Positions 15,725 to 24,431 of a stretch of 32,460 nt of DNA are shown one piece after another. The position numbers and the translations under genes were made by a program. The stretch is from contig JAGPIY010000003.1 of the NCBI GenBank assembly GCA_018054715.1, positions 1-32,460 of the forward strand. Reading direction: 5' to 3'. The DNA is from Bacteroidaceae bacterium (GTDB taxonomy: Bacteria > Bacteroidota > Bacteroidia > Bacteroidales > Bacteroidaceae). The notes beneath the pieces are model-generated. The model ran no database searches. It was not told where the DNA came from and saw nothing but the letters and a program-made list of their open reading frames with translations. Numbering within the stretch: position 1 is the first letter of the stretch; each line of letters opens with the position of its first letter.

Positions 15725-15979
15725 AGTAATTGTTTCGATAAGGACGTAATTTTCATTTTTCTGCAAGAACTGAGAAAAAGACTTTTATTACATCCTAACA
15801 CAGAATATTTTAAAGATACGGATTGCATCACATGTACACAGTTTCAGAAAATCAGTTTTTCTACTCGCAGCACTGCAACCCACCAACTTGATACGCTCGT
15901 GGAAGAAGGCCGCCTGATTCGCATCGGTACATCGCGCATGCCGTATTATCAACCTGCACCGAGAAATTATCATAAATAA
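15707..15979 (+). CDS. Small winged-helix-like protein of unknown function
   Basis: An intact 90-codon frame whose ATG lies inside the right arm of the 54-bp palindrome. Residues 20-85 read like a compact winged helix: FLQELRKRLLLHPNTEY, then RSTATHQLDTLVEEGRLIRI, then TSRMPYYQPAP. The N-terminus (MNSAAG) is encoded by the palindrome, so the same six codons also start a divergent minus-strand frame that stops after 20 codons. GC content is higher than in the surroundings, which fits foreign origin. It may be a truncated regulator from a mobile element; expression is uncertain. Confidence 0.4.
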   Translation: MNSAAGSNCFDKDVIFIFLQELRKRLLLHPNTEYFKDTDCITCTQFQKISFSTRSTATHQLDTLVEEGRLIRIGTSRMPYYQPAPRNYHK

Positions 15980-16018
15980 TCCTGAAAGATCTCTGAAAGA
16001 TGATGTTTCAGGATTATT
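15975..16018 (+). terminator. Inverted repeat after the winged-helix-like ORF
   Basis: AATAATCCTGAAA (15975-15987) and TTTCAGGATTATT (16006-16018) are exact reverse complements with an 18-nt loop that contains a CTGAAAGAT copy. It directly follows the stop codon. There is no T-tract, so it could be part of the repeat unit rather than a terminator. Confidence 0.4.
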
Positions 16019-16089
16019 ACCCTAAAAAACAGGTGTTTGTAAGCGAACTGAAAGATGAAAGAGGAATCCCGACAAACGCTATTTGTGCT

Positions 16090-16630
16090 TTATAATAGAA
16101 TTTTGTACTCTTTTTCTCCAACTTTCAAGACATAAATCTGACCTTGTGGTAAAGTGACAACGAGTTTATTATTGGCAGCTGTTCCGGAATAGACTAAGAC
16201 TCCTGCCATGTTATAAATACGGACATCTACATGGTAGGGTAAATCGGAAAGGGTTAACTGACCTTGGTCTGAACTAATTTTCAGTTGGGAAGATTCGATT
16301 TCGTTTATCGAGGTGGTGGTGGCATGGACAAAGAAACTTGTTTCTGCTAATTTCCCGTTTAAGTTTATTTGAAGTGTTATTTTTGCAGTGCCACTTTCAC
16401 TCGCTGTCGACTGGAGCTTTAAGGTTAGGGTATTTCATTACTTGCACAACTCCTGGTTCACACCATTGTCCATAGAAGTTACCCCCCCAAAAAAAGAATT
16501 TCCTTCTATAGAGAAATCCACGCCATAAGGATTTTGTGGATTGTGGACTATAGGACGATCAAAGCCTACGATGAGATAGCCTCCAAAACTTCCAAGAGAC
16601 ACCATGCTGGAAGTGTTGCCTACAACAAAA
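16090..16630 (-). pseudogene. Broken surface-protein gene, 3' part only
   Basis: Minus-strand frames can be joined into the end of a Bacteroidales cell-surface protein. The first part reads VGNTSSMVSLGSFGGYLIVG, then FDRPIVHNPQNPYGVDFSIE and GNSFFGG, then a stop. After a frameshift at a run of seven G/C bases near 16485 comes GNFYGQWCEPGVVQVMKYPN. After a further shift, the end reads LKISSDQGQLTLSDLPYHVD, VRIYNMAGVLVYSG and LPQGQIYVLKVGEKEYKILL, followed by TAA. The last part looks like a T9SS- or DUF6383-type C-terminal domain. The 5' part is missing, at least two frameshifts are present and some internal sequence is lost, so the gene is dead. Confidence 0.65.
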
Positions 16631-16781
16631 AAAAAGAAAAACGAATAAAAATTATTAGATTCTCTATCAAGTCAAAAATAATTCACATTGAATAAGGATC
16701 TGCAAAGTTCCATTTATATGCATCATTTATTTAAACTGGTTTGATGTTCATAATGAATTTTCACCATATAAACTATTCACC

Positions 16782-17089
16782 ATGGATAGCAAAAAAAAAG
16801 TAAGTGTCTCCGCAGCAGCGTATTTGCAGCTTTCTAAAAGTCTTGAAACATCGATTTTGAGCGCTTTTCCCACTTATCAGACGGTAGTTTTTATACTCTT
16901 TGTCAAGAGCATCTTCCGGCAGTGAATTATTACATTTGGGAGATAATCAAAGACCTGTATGCCTCTCATTACGCATCAACAGACCAACGGATGCTTGAGA
17001 CCTATAATAAATATAAGGGGGTAGTTACTATAGACGGTAAAACCTTGCGTGGAGGCAGCAAATGTACAGGTATAAAATATTTGAAATGA
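16782..17089 (+). pseudogene. ISAs1-type transposase remnant
   Basis: The fragment starts MDSKKKVSVSAAAYLQLSKS in one frame, which stops at about 16920. The adjacent frame (16922-17089) continues WEIIKDLYASHY, then RMLETYNKYKG and VVTIDGKTLRGGSKCTG before a stop. DGKTLRG is the catalytic-core signature of ISAs1/H-repeat transposases (first acidic residue of the triad). The normal protein has about 370-400 residues, so both an internal part and all of the C-terminal half are missing. No terminal inverted repeats were found around it. Confidence 0.7.
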
Positions 17090-17104
17090 TATATTACACG
17101 GTAT

Positions 17105-17142
17105 AAAAACAAAAAGTGCAGCTTTCATAGAAAGTTGCACTT
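17105..17142 (-). terminator. Terminator downstream of the tRNA gene
   Basis: A 13-bp stem with one G-T pair (17114-17126 with 17130-17142) and a 3-nt loop. On the minus strand it is followed by TTTGTTTTT. It lies 8 bp after the tRNA 3' end. Confidence 0.8.
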
Positions 17143-17150
17143 AATTAACG

Positions 17151-17224
17151 TGGACCAGCTAGGGCTTGAACCTAGGACCTCCAGATTATGAGTCTGTTGC
17201 TCTAACCAACTGAGCTACAAGTCC
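17151..17224 (-). tRNA. tRNA-Met (anticodon CAT), probably elongator
   Basis: The minus strand folds as a cloverleaf of 74 nt: acceptor GGACTTG/CTGGTCC plus discriminator A, D-arm with AGCTCAGTTGGTTAGAGC, anticodon loop CTCATAA (anticodon CAT) and T-arm CTAGG-TTCAAGC-CCTAG. CCA is not encoded. The anticodon stem lacks the three G-C pairs typical of initiator tRNA, so elongator Met is most likely. A tRNA-Ile with lysidine-modified CAT is the alternative. The acceptor stem has a T-T mismatch at pair 6-67. Confidence 0.9.
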
Positions 17225-17252
17225 GGAATACCATTCTCTGATATTTCGGGCA

Positions 17253-17284
17253 CAAAGGTATAACTTTCTGTTGAAACTTGCAAG
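17253..17284 (-). promoter_or_regulatory. Promoter of the tRNA gene
   Basis: On the minus strand, CTTG (17281-17284), 20 bp and TACCTTTG (17253-17260) resemble the Bacteroidales consensus. The start would lie about 20 bp before the mature tRNA 5' end. Confidence 0.55.
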
Positions 17285-17329
17285 TAAAACGACAAAAATA
17301 TCTTTTTTCTTTAAGAATCTTTAAAAACC

Positions 17330-17360
17330 TTGCGTAGATTACATATTATATATAACTTTG
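17330..17360 (+). promoter_or_regulatory. Promoter of the ftsX operon
   Basis: TTG (17330-17332), a 20-bp spacer and TAACTTTG (17353-17360). The leader to the ftsX ATG is about 37 nt. Confidence 0.6.
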
Positions 17361-17403
17361 CACGATTTTATATACACTGTGCTAATTAGGCTACTTAAAA
17401 TAG

Positions 17404-18285
17404 ATGAAAAAAAAATATAAAGCAAGCGTTAGTGTGCACCTCGGAATGCAAGGAGTAACCAGCGGAATCAGCATCACACTCGTACTGTTATTAATTGGTA
17501 CGATCGTAATGTCATTACTTACCGCCCACAACTTAAGTCAATTTGTGCGTGAAAACATCAGCTTTTCGATCTATGTAGATCCGGATATGAAAGAGGCGGA
17601 ACTAATCAAGATGCAAACCGAGCTACGCAAAGAGCCTTTTGTGAAGCAATTAACCTACATCAGCGCAGATCAAGCTTTAAGAGAGCAAAGCAAGGAATTG
17701 GGTATTGATGCCAGAGAGTTTCTAGGATATAACCCCTATACTCCCATGTTAGAAGTTCAACTTACTGCAAATTATGCGAATCCGGATAGTCTCTCTATAA
17801 TAGAGAAACGAATTAAAAAGCGCACACAAATAGCAGAAGTGGTATATCAAAAAGAACTCGTAAAAAGCGTAAACCATAACATTCAATTTATAGCAATCGT
17901 TTTAGGTGCATTAGCAGCACTATTTGCACTGATTTCATTTGCTCTAATCAATAACACGATGCGTTTGGCCGTATTCAGTCAACGATTCTTAATCTATACG
18001 ATGTATTTGGTAGGGGCCTCATGGGGCTTTATACGAAAACCATTCTTGATACGCTGCATTGTTATTGGCTTATTAGCCGGCGTCATCGCCTCCTGTATAT
18101 TAATGGGAGGAGCCATTTGGCTATTAAATTACGAACCTGAACTGTCCTGCATCATCAGCCCTGAAATTCTGCTAATTGTTTGCGGATCAGTACTAGGCTC
18201 AGGCATCTTTATTACCGGATTTGCAGGTTTACTGAGCATCAACCATTTTTTAAAAATGAAAAATAATCAAATGTTTCATAATTAA
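17404..18285 (+). CDS. ftsX: Cell division protein FtsX
   Basis: Inner-membrane component of the FtsEX ABC-type complex, which controls peptidoglycan hydrolases at the division site. The 293-residue protein has the usual layout. The first membrane segment is at about residues 22-40, followed by a periplasmic domain of about 120 residues (NISFSIYVDPDMKE, then VKQLTYISADQA). Three more membrane segments follow from about 160 to the end. FIAIVLGALAALFALISFALINNTMRLAVFSQR is the conserved start of the FtsX core. ftsE is not adjacent, as is common in Bacteroidota. It is the first gene of a plus-strand run that continues at least to metK. Confidence 0.9.
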   Translation: MKKKYKASVSVHLGMQGVTSGISITLVLLLIGTIVMSLLTAHNLSQFVRENISFSIYVDPDMKEAELIKMQTELRKEPFVKQLTYISADQALREQSKELGIDAREFLGYNPYTPMLEVQLTANYANPDSLSIIEKRIKKRTQIAEVVYQKELVKSVNHNIQFIAIVLGALAALFALISFALINNTMRLAVFSQRFLIYTMYLVGASWGFIRKPFLIRCIVIGLLAGVIASCILMGGAIWLLNYEPELSCIISPEILLIVCGSVLGSGIFITGFAGLLSINHFLKMKNNQMFHN

Positions 18286-18319
18286 AGCGCTTTCATTACT
18301 TCAACTAAAAAATAACGTC

Positions 18320-18604
18320 ATGGATAAAAATAAACTCGCATTTGGGAAAACAAACTTCATTGTTCTAGCTATAGGCATGGCAATTGTCATCTTTGGATTC
18401 ATATTAATGTCGGGAGCCGGATCTACAGCAACCCATTTTGATTCTGATATCTTCAGCTTCCGCCGCATTCGCGTTGCACCACTAGCTTGCCTAGTTGGTT
18501 TCATTACCATCGGAATTGCAGTGATGCTGAAACCAAAAACAAATTTTAATAGCGCAACGGAAGATAACAAGGCTGAGAATGTAACCACCAATAAGGTTAA
18601 ATAA
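18320..18604 (+). CDS. DUF3098 membrane protein
   Basis: A 94-residue protein with two predicted membrane helices (about 13-32 and 52-70) separated by [20 protein letters not shown]. This is the DUF3098 family, which in Bacteroidota typically sits between ftsX and uppP, as here. Its role is unknown; linkage to division and undecaprenyl phosphate recycling suggests cell-envelope work. It starts 34 bp after ftsX and ends 1 bp before uppP. Confidence 0.85.
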   Translation: MDKNKLAFGKTNFIVLAIGMAIVIFGFILMSGAGSTATHFDSDIFSFRRIRVAPLACLVGFITIGIAVMLKPKTNFNSATEDNKAENVTTNKVK

Positions 18605-18605
18605 A

Positions 18606-19460
18606 ATGGGAGATATGACTATTTTCCAAACAATAATGATTGCCATTGTTGAAGGGCTTACTGAATTCTTACCCGTATCAAGTACCGGGCATATGATAAT
18701 TACCCAAAATATATTGGGCGTTGAAAGTACCCCTTTTGTGCGGGCTTTTACTGTCATCATTCAGTTCGGAGCAATTCTTTCGGTGGTAGTGCTTTATTGG
18801 AACCGCTTTTTCAAATTCAACCGAAAGCCCTGTCCGGAAAATACCAGCGCATTAAAACGCTTTTTGCACAAATGGGATTTCTATTGGAAGCTTCTGGTTG
18901 CGTTCATTCCGGCAGCAATTATCGGATTTCTACTTAAAGATTTCATCGATACGCTACTTGAAAGTGTAACTGTAGTAGCTGTGATGCTTGTGCTTGGAGG
19001 TGTGTTCATGCTTTTCTGTGACCGCATCTTCAAAGAAGGAAAAGAAGACACTAAAGTAAGCGAAAAGAAAGCCTTTATAATAGGAGTCTTTCAATGCATT
19101 GCAATGATTCCGGGAGTATCGCGCTCCATGGCAACCATTGTGGGGGGAATGTCACAAAAGATGACGCGTAAAGCTGCTGCTGAATTTTCATTCTTCTTAG
19201 CTGTACCTACCATGTTTGTTGCTACAGTATATAGTGTTCTGAAATTCTTTAAAGAAGGAGACGGAAGCGTTATTACAGATAATTTGACCACTTTGCTAAT
19301 CGGGAATGTAGTTGCATTCATAGTAGCAATGATGGCTATCAAATTTTTTATTAGCTTTCTTACAAAATATGGATTCAAAGCTTTTGGATGGTATCGTATC
19401 ATTGTGGGAGGTATTATACTCATTATGCTCCTAAATGGGCATAATCTTCAAATTCTTTAA
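18606..19460 (+). CDS. uppP: Undecaprenyl-diphosphatase
   Basis: Integral membrane enzyme that dephosphorylates undecaprenyl pyrophosphate, recycling the lipid carrier for peptidoglycan and surface glycans; extra copies confer bacitracin resistance. The 284-residue protein has the two family signatures: [15 protein letters not shown] at residues 15-29, with the catalytic Glu and Ser/His, and [11 protein letters not shown] at 168-178. It has about seven or eight membrane helices. An ATG six bases downstream (codon 4) is an alternative start; 18606 is preferred only because it is the longer frame. The stop codon directly abuts the truB ATG. Confidence 0.95.
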   Translation: MGDMTIFQTIMIAIVEGLTEFLPVSSTGHMIITQNILGVESTPFVRAFTVIIQFGAILSVVVLYWNRFFKFNRKPCPENTSALKRFLHKWDFYWKLLVAFIPAAIIGFLLKDFIDTLLESVTVVAVMLVLGGVFMLFCDRIFKEGKEDTKVSEKKAFIIGVFQCIAMIPGVSRSMATIVGGMSQKMTRKAAAEFSFFLAVPTMFVATVYSVLKFFKEGDGSVITDNLTTLLIGNVVAFIVAMMAIKFFISFLTKYGFKAFGWYRIIVGGIILIMLLNGHNLQIL

Positions 19461-20252
19461 ATGAATCAAAAACAAGATATACCGCAACTAGTAGTTACTC
19501 GCGCCTCATTGCCTACTCAGATTACTCCTGAGCAAGCTAAAGAAGGACTTATTTTTTGTTTAAACAAACCCTTAAATTGGACATCATTTAACCTTGTTGC
19601 CAAACTTAAATATCCACTGCAACATCGGCTATATGAAAAGAAATTAAAGGTAGGCCATGCCGGAACCCTCGATCCTCTTGCTTCAGGAGTAATGATTGTA
19701 TGTACTGGAAAAGCCACTAAACGAATTAGTGAATTCCAAGAAGGAACAAAAGAATATATTGCAACATTGAAATTAGGAGCTACTACGGCTTCTTTCGATC
19801 TTGAAAAAGAAATTGATGCAACCTATCCTTGGGAACATATTACTCGGGAGAAAATAGAAGAAATATTACCCCATTTTTTGGGCCAAATAGAACAAGTTCC
19901 ACCAGCTTTTTCTGCCTGCAAAATTAATGGTAAAAAAGCATACGAATTAGCTAGAGCCGGAGAAGAAGTCGAACTAAAAACAAAAATACTCGTTATCGAC
20001 GACATCGAAATTCTACACTGCGAATTACCCGTATTAAAACTAAGAGTGGTATGCAGTAAAGGTACTTACATAAGGGCTCTAGCACGTGATATCGGACTAG
20101 CACTAGGAAGTGGAGCACATCTCATTGCGCTAGAACGTACAAAAATAGGAGAAGCACATTTAAATATGTGTCTTTCAGTAGAAGAACTACAAGAGTGGAT
20201 AGATAATGTGTTGCCGCATAAAAAAAGCGACATCGAAATAACTTCAAAATAG
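19461..20252 (+). CDS. truB: tRNA pseudouridine(55) synthase
   Basis: Isomerises U55 in the T-loop of nearly all tRNAs. The 263-residue protein carries the catalytic motif VGHAGTLDPLASGVM with Asp at residue 71. The opening LNKPLNWTSFNLV and the later CSKGTYIRALARDIG segment are also family hallmarks. The first 27 residues precede the usual family start, and no later ATG fits better. It follows uppP without any gap and is 8 bp before queA. Confidence 0.96.
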   Translation: MNQKQDIPQLVVTRASLPTQITPEQAKEGLIFCLNKPLNWTSFNLVAKLKYPLQHRLYEKKLKVGHAGTLDPLASGVMIVCTGKATKRISEFQEGTKEYIATLKLGATTASFDLEKEIDATYPWEHITREKIEEILPHFLGQIEQVPPAFSACKINGKKAYELARAGEEVELKTKILVIDDIEILHCELPVLKLRVVCSKGTYIRALARDIGLALGSGAHLIALERTKIGEAHLNMCLSVEELQEWIDNVLPHKKSDIEITSK

Positions 20253-20260
20253 ATTAAAAA

Positions 20261-21316
20261 ATGAAACTGTCACAATTCAAATTCAAATTACCGGCTGAGA
20301 AGATTGCACAACGCCCTTCTTATTACCGCGATGAGTGTAAACTGATGGTAGTGCACCGCAAAACAGGAGAGATTGAACACCGTCTCTTCAAAGATTTAAT
20401 CGAGTATTTCGATGATAAAGACCTTTTTGTGTTCAATGATACTAAAGTATTTCCGGCAAGATTGTATGGAAACAAAGAAAAAACAGGAGCTCGAATAGAG
20501 GTCTTCTTACTTCGTGAACTCAATTCGGAAATGCGTCTTTGGGATGTATTGGTAGACCCTGCACGAAAAATACGTATCGGAAACAAACTTTATTTCGGTC
20601 CAGACGATTCGTTGGTTGCAGAGGTTATCGACAATACCACCTCACGCGGGCGAACATTGCGCTTCCTTTACGACGGATCGCACGAGGAATTTAAAGAGAC
20701 ACTTTATAGCTTGGGCGAAACACCACTGCCACATGCCATCCTTAATCGGCCGGTAGAACCGGAAGATGCAGAACGTTTTCAAAGTATTTTTGCCCGGAAT
20801 GAAGGGGCTGTAACTGCGCCTACTGCCAGTCTGCACTTCTCACGCGAGCTAATGAAACGCCTTGAAATTAAGGGTGTTGAATTTTCTTTTCTCACCATGC
20901 ATGCCGGATTGGGAAACTTCCGGGAAATTGATGTGGAAGATCTGACAAAACACAAAATGGATTCCGAACAAATGGTGGTTAACGAACAAACCGTACAAGA
21001 AGTAAACACTGCTAAAGAACGCGAAAGTAAAGTCTGTGCGGTAGGAACTACGGTAATGCGGGCAATAGAAAGCACGGTAAGCACAGACGGAAAAATAAAA
21101 GCATACAACGGATGGACTAATAAATTTATTTTCCCTCCTTATGAATTTACCGTAGCAGATGCGATGATTACAAACTTCCACATGCCACTTTCTACCTTGC
21201 TCATGCTAGTTGCTGCCTTTGGAGGATATGAAGTAATCATGAAAGCATACGATGTTGCACTAAAAGAAGGCTATTCATTTGGCACATACGGTGATGCCAT
21301 GCTGATTATTGATTGA
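20261..21316 (+). CDS. queA: S-adenosylmethionine:tRNA ribosyltransferase-isomerase
   Basis: Transfers the ribosyl part of SAM to 7-aminomethyl-7-deazaguanine at tRNA position 34, giving epoxyqueuosine. The 351-residue protein matches the usual 340-355. Signature segments are [15 protein letters not shown] near 57-71, [10 protein letters not shown] near 187, [11 protein letters not shown] near 214 and the C-terminal [22 protein letters not shown]-using enzyme placed two genes before metK may reflect simple operon history. The gap to folK is 44 bp. Confidence 0.97.
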   Translation: MKLSQFKFKLPAEKIAQRPSYYRDECKLMVVHRKTGEIEHRLFKDLIEYFDDKDLFVFNDTKVFPARLYGNKEKTGARIEVFLLRELNSEMRLWDVLVDPARKIRIGNKLYFGPDDSLVAEVIDNTTSRGRTLRFLYDGSHEEFKETLYSLGETPLPHAILNRPVEPEDAERFQSIFARNEGAVTAPTASLHFSRELMKRLEIKGVEFSFLTMHAGLGNFREIDVEDLTKHKMDSEQMVVNEQTVQEVNTAKERESKVCAVGTTVMRAIESTVSTDGKIKAYNGWTNKFIFPPYEFTVADAMITNFHMPLSTLLMLVAAFGGYEVIMKAYDVALKEGYSFGTYGDAMLIID

Positions 21317-21360
21317 TTTCATATACATCTTAAGAACAAACAAGCAAAATAAAGTATATT

Positions 21361-21804
21361 ATGGCAAAAGTGTACCTCTCGTTAGGTTCCAATTTAGGTA
21401 ACAAAGAGCAACAAATGCAACAGGCTATTGAGAAAATAAAAAAATATTGCGGGGAAATCGTTGCACAATCCTCCTTTTATACCACAGAGCCATGGAATAT
21501 GCAAACAAAAAATTTGTTTCTAAATGCCGCTGTTGAACTTGAAACGAACTTAACTCCCTTTTCTTTGCTGCTAAAATTGCAAGATATTGAAAAAGAAATG
21601 GGACGAATAAATAAAACAAAAAATCAGGAATACGAAGATCGTATTATTGATATCGACATCTTGATGTATGATGATTTAAAAATAGATACTTTCGAACTGA
21701 GCTTGCCTCACCCTTCTATGTGGGAAAGACCTTTTGTATTAAAGCCGCTTGTTGAAATCTATCCGGATATCTTAAATCAAAAACCCATGACAAACATGAA
21801 ATAG
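21361..21804 (+). CDS. folK: Hydroxymethyldihydropterin pyrophosphokinase
   Basis: Transfers pyrophosphate from ATP to 6-hydroxymethyl-7,8-dihydropterin in folate synthesis. The 147-residue protein has the opening VYLSLGSNLGNKEQQ, the pterin-binding FLNAAVELET, the metal/ATP site RIIDIDILMYDD near residues 95-106 and LPHPSMWERPFVLKPL near 116-131. The final residues are short relative to some homologues, but the core is complete. Confidence 0.94.
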   Translation: MAKVYLSLGSNLGNKEQQMQQAIEKIKKYCGEIVAQSSFYTTEPWNMQTKNLFLNAAVELETNLTPFSLLLKLQDIEKEMGRINKTKNQEYEDRIIDIDILMYDDLKIDTFELSLPHPSMWERPFVLKPLVEIYPDILNQKPMTNMK

Positions 21805-21847
21805 CACAAATGAAAAAGATAAAATCCATTAAATAATAATTGATAAT

Positions 21848-23116
21848 ATGGCTTATTTATTCACATCCGAATCGGTGTCCGAAGGACACCCCGACAAGGT
21901 AGCCGATCAAATATCGGATGCCGTACTTGATGAACTTTTGGCTTTCGACCCTAGTTCAAAAGTAGCTTGCGAAACACTCGTGACCACCGGACAGGTGATC
22001 ATGGCTGGAGAAGTGAAATCTACGGCGTACGTGGATCTTCCTGAAATTGCTCGTCGCCAAATTAAACGTATTGGCTATACGAAAGGCGAATATATGTTCG
22101 AAGGAAACTCTTGTGGCGTTTTGAATGCCATTCACGAACAAAGTGCTGACATCAACCGTGGAGTAGAACGCGAAGACCCCATGAATCAAGGTGCAGGCGA
22201 CCAAGGTATGATGTTTGGTTATGCCACTAATGAAACTGAGAACTTCATGCCTCTAGCACTCGACTTAAGTCACCGTATTCTTTTTGTACTGGCAGAAATC
22301 CGCCGCGAAGAGAAGGTTATGACGTATTTGCGCCCGGATGCTAAAAGTCAGGTGACCATTGAATATAGTGACGAAGGAACACCTTTGCGTATTGACACGA
22401 TTGTGGTTTCTACCCAACACGATGAGTTCCTTAATGAGGACGAAGCTATGCTTGCGAAAATCAAGAAAGACGTCATTGAAATCCTTATTCCTCGCGTAAA
22501 AGCAGGAATCTCTCGCCCCGAAATCTTAGCCCTTTTCAACGATCATATAATTTATCATGTAAACCCAACCGGAAAATTTGTAATCGGTGGCCCACACGGT
22601 GACTCCGGACTTACAGGACGAAAAATAATCGTAGATACCTATGGAGGAAAAGGAGCACACGGAGGAGGTGCTTTCTCGGGTAAAGATCCTTCGAAAGTAG
22701 ACCGTAGCGCTGCCTATGCCGCACGTCATATCGCTAAAAACATGGTGGCTGCCGGAGTAGCAGACGAAATTCTGGTACAACTCTCGTATGCTATCGGAGT
22801 AGCAGAACCTATTAGCATCTATGTAAATACGTATGGACGCAATAAGGTAGCACTCAGCGATGGTGAAATTGCTAAAAAGATTCAGAAGCTTTTCGATTTG
22901 CGACCTAAAGCAATTGAAGACCGACTGAAACTACGGAATCCTATTTATGTAGAAACTGCTGCATACGGACACATGGGACGTACACCTAAAACCGTAACCA
23001 AACATTTCGAAAGTAAGGATCCTCACTTTCCAAGTCGCGAACTTACTGTCGAGCTTTTTACATGGGAGAAACTCGATGCTGTTGACATTATTCGCAATGC
23101 ATTTTTTAAGAAATAA
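21848..23116 (+). CDS. metK: S-adenosylmethionine synthetase
   Basis: Makes SAM from methionine and ATP. The 422-residue protein has [15 protein letters not shown] at 11-25, [12 protein letters not shown] at 115-126 and the P-loop-like [19 protein letters not shown] near 272. The 43-bp gap before it is too short for a SAM riboswitch. An imperfect AAAAACG/CGTTTTT inverted repeat in the 43 bp after the stop might be a weak terminator. Confidence 0.98.
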   Translation: MAYLFTSESVSEGHPDKVADQISDAVLDELLAFDPSSKVACETLVTTGQVIMAGEVKSTAYVDLPEIARRQIKRIGYTKGEYMFEGNSCGVLNAIHEQSADINRGVEREDPMNQGAGDQGMMFGYATNETENFMPLALDLSHRILFVLAEIRREEKVMTYLRPDAKSQVTIEYSDEGTPLRIDTIVVSTQHDEFLNEDEAMLAKIKKDVIEILIPRVKAGISRPEILALFNDHIIYHVNPTGKFVIGGPHGDSGLTGRKIIVDTYGGKGAHGGGAFSGKDPSKVDRSAAYAARHIAKNMVAAGVADEILVQLSYAIGVAEPISIYVNTYGRNKVALSDGEIAKKIQKLFDLRPKAIEDRLKLRNPIYVETAAYGHMGRTPKTVTKHFESKDPHFPSRELTVELFTWEKLDAVDIIRNAFFKK

Positions 23117-23159
23117 AAAACGCTTCAAAAATGAGTCTCTTAATTCTCGTTTTTAAATT

Positions 23160-23738
23160 ATGAAGAATATATGTGTGTATGCCGCATCAAGCACCAAAAT
23201 TGATGCGGCATATTTTCAAGCCGCCCAGGAATTGGGCACACTAATTGCCCAAAAGAAATGGAATTTAGTGAATGGTGCAGGAAATATGGGGCTAATGGCA
23301 GCTACCTCTGATGCGGCATTGGCTGAAGCAGGACATGTAATAGGCGTTATTCCTCATTTTATGATAGAACGGGGATGGCAACACATCGGCTTAAGTGAAC
23401 TTATTGAAGTAAACGACATGCACGAACGCAAAAAAACAATGGCCGATTTAAGCGATGGTACCATTGCCTTGCCGGGAGGCATCGGCACGCTGGAAGAAAT
23501 TCTTGAAATAATTACTTGGAAGCAACTGGGACTCTTTGTAAAACCCATTGTCATACTAAATATCAATGGGTTTTATGACAACCTGATTCAACAATTAAGT
23601 CATTGCATTGATGAACAATTCATGCGAAAATTACATGGTGAATTATGGCAAGTGGCAAAGACTCCCAAACAAGCACTTACATTTATTGAACAAACTCCAG
23701 ATTGGGATCTAGCACTTAGTAAATTTGCTACAATATGA
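23160..23738 (+). CDS. LOG family (TIGR00730) nucleotide phosphoribohydrolase
   Basis: A 192-residue Rossmann-like protein with the two LOG signatures, GAGNMGLM at 39-46 and PGGIGTLEE at 105-113. These bind the phosphoribosyl group and carry the catalytic Arg/Glu. The family releases a base from nucleoside 5'-monophosphates such as AMP or cytokinin ribotides. It was long misnamed lysine decarboxylase. In this organism the substrate is probably AMP or a related nucleotide. Its stop overlaps the next gene by 4 bp. Confidence 0.9.
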   Translation: MKNICVYAASSTKIDAAYFQAAQELGTLIAQKKWNLVNGAGNMGLMAATSDAALAEAGHVIGVIPHFMIERGWQHIGLSELIEVNDMHERKKTMADLSDGTIALPGGIGTLEEILEIITWKQLGLFVKPIVILNINGFYDNLIQQLSHCIDEQFMRKLHGELWQVAKTPKQALTFIEQTPDWDLALSKFATI

Positions 23739-24424
23739 ATGGTCGACTCATTCCATATTATCTCATCCACGACTCATGGATAGGCATCCTTATCCTCCTC
23801 TGCTTTATTTGCTGTTGCTATTTTTTGTCGAAAGGAGGAAAAACGATCATGCGAGAATTGAAAGATCTTTTCGATAATCAATCCTATCCATATCCATCTC
23901 CTACCACAAGAGAAGAAATACAATTTCGTATATTTTTTGAAATACAATTATGTCTCATCGGAAGTCTCTTCTTCTTAGAATATACTACAAACGATGTTGT
24001 AACCTACAGAAATTCATTCGATCCATTTACAAAATTGGCTATATATACAGGACTCATATTCGTAGGAAAAACTATAAAAATCCTTATTTACAAATTTATT
24101 GGTTGGATTTTCTTTAATAAAGATGTTACCGAAGCTTGGATTAAATGTTATTATGCAACAGATCTTGCACTTCTATTTTTCTCCTTCCCATTGGTATTAA
24201 TCACCATTTATCACAACCTTCCTTCGCAAATTTATCTTTTTATTGGTGTTGTTTTGTTAATATTGGTAAAATCTATACTGTTTTTCAAAGGTTCAAAGCT
24301 TTTTTCTCTCCATTTTCATGGAAAAATCTATTTTATTTTGTACCTTTGTGCCCTTGAAATAATACCACTTGTACTGATAGTATTAGGATTATTCGAAACT
24401 AATAACTTTTTGCAATTAAAATAA
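23735..24424 (+). CDS. DUF4271 integral membrane protein
   Basis: A 229-residue protein with about six predicted membrane helices, the first at residues 12-30 (WIGILILLCFICCCYFLS). It matches the DUF4271 family, which in Bacteroidota is regularly found directly ahead of the hemD-like gene, as here. Function unknown. It overlaps the LOG gene by 4 bp and ends 7 bp before hemD. Confidence 0.82.
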   Translation: MNGRLIPYYLIHDSWIGILILLCFICCCYFLSKGGKTIMRELKDLFDNQSYPYPSPTTREEIQFRIFFEIQLCLIGSLFFLEYTTNDVVTYRNSFDPFTKLAIYTGLIFVGKTIKILIYKFIGWIFFNKDVTEAWIKCYYATDLALLFFSFPLVLITIYHNLPSQIYLFIGVVLLILVKSILFFKGSKLFSLHFHGKIYFILYLCALEIIPLVLIVLGLFETNNFLQLK

Positions 24425-24431
24425 AAAGATT

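Larger units (their letters stand above)
15376..16063. repeat. Roughly 690-bp unit bounded by clustered inverted CTGAAAGAT repeats
   Basis: On the left, ATCTTTCAG occurs at 15384-15392, 15446-15454 and 15457-15465, with a near copy at 15376. On the right the complement CTGAAAGAT occurs at 15982-15990, 15993-16001 and 16048-16056. The inner pairs form 20-bp arms that match at 18 of 20 positions, and the outer copies lie 47-54 bp further out on each side. The symmetric layout suggests the ends of a small non-autonomous element. No transposase of its own is present. Confidence 0.5.

Noticed and set aside
15438-15729. Two overlapping plus-strand ORFs of 76-88 codons
   Set aside because: They run antisense to the VapE-like remnant and into the 54-bp palindrome. 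Their translations show no recognisable pattern.
15970-16060. CRISPR array, suggested by repeated 9-mers
   Set aside because: The repeats are too short, irregularly spaced and arranged as inverted clusters; no cas genes are present.
16740-16760. Fourth copy of the operator (TGTTCATAATG)
   Set aside because: Only one half-site is present, with no mirror arm and no promoter boxes at the right distance.
21805-21847. SAM riboswitch ahead of metK
   Set aside because: The gap is 43 bp, too short for any known SAM riboswitch, and folK-metK look co-transcribed.
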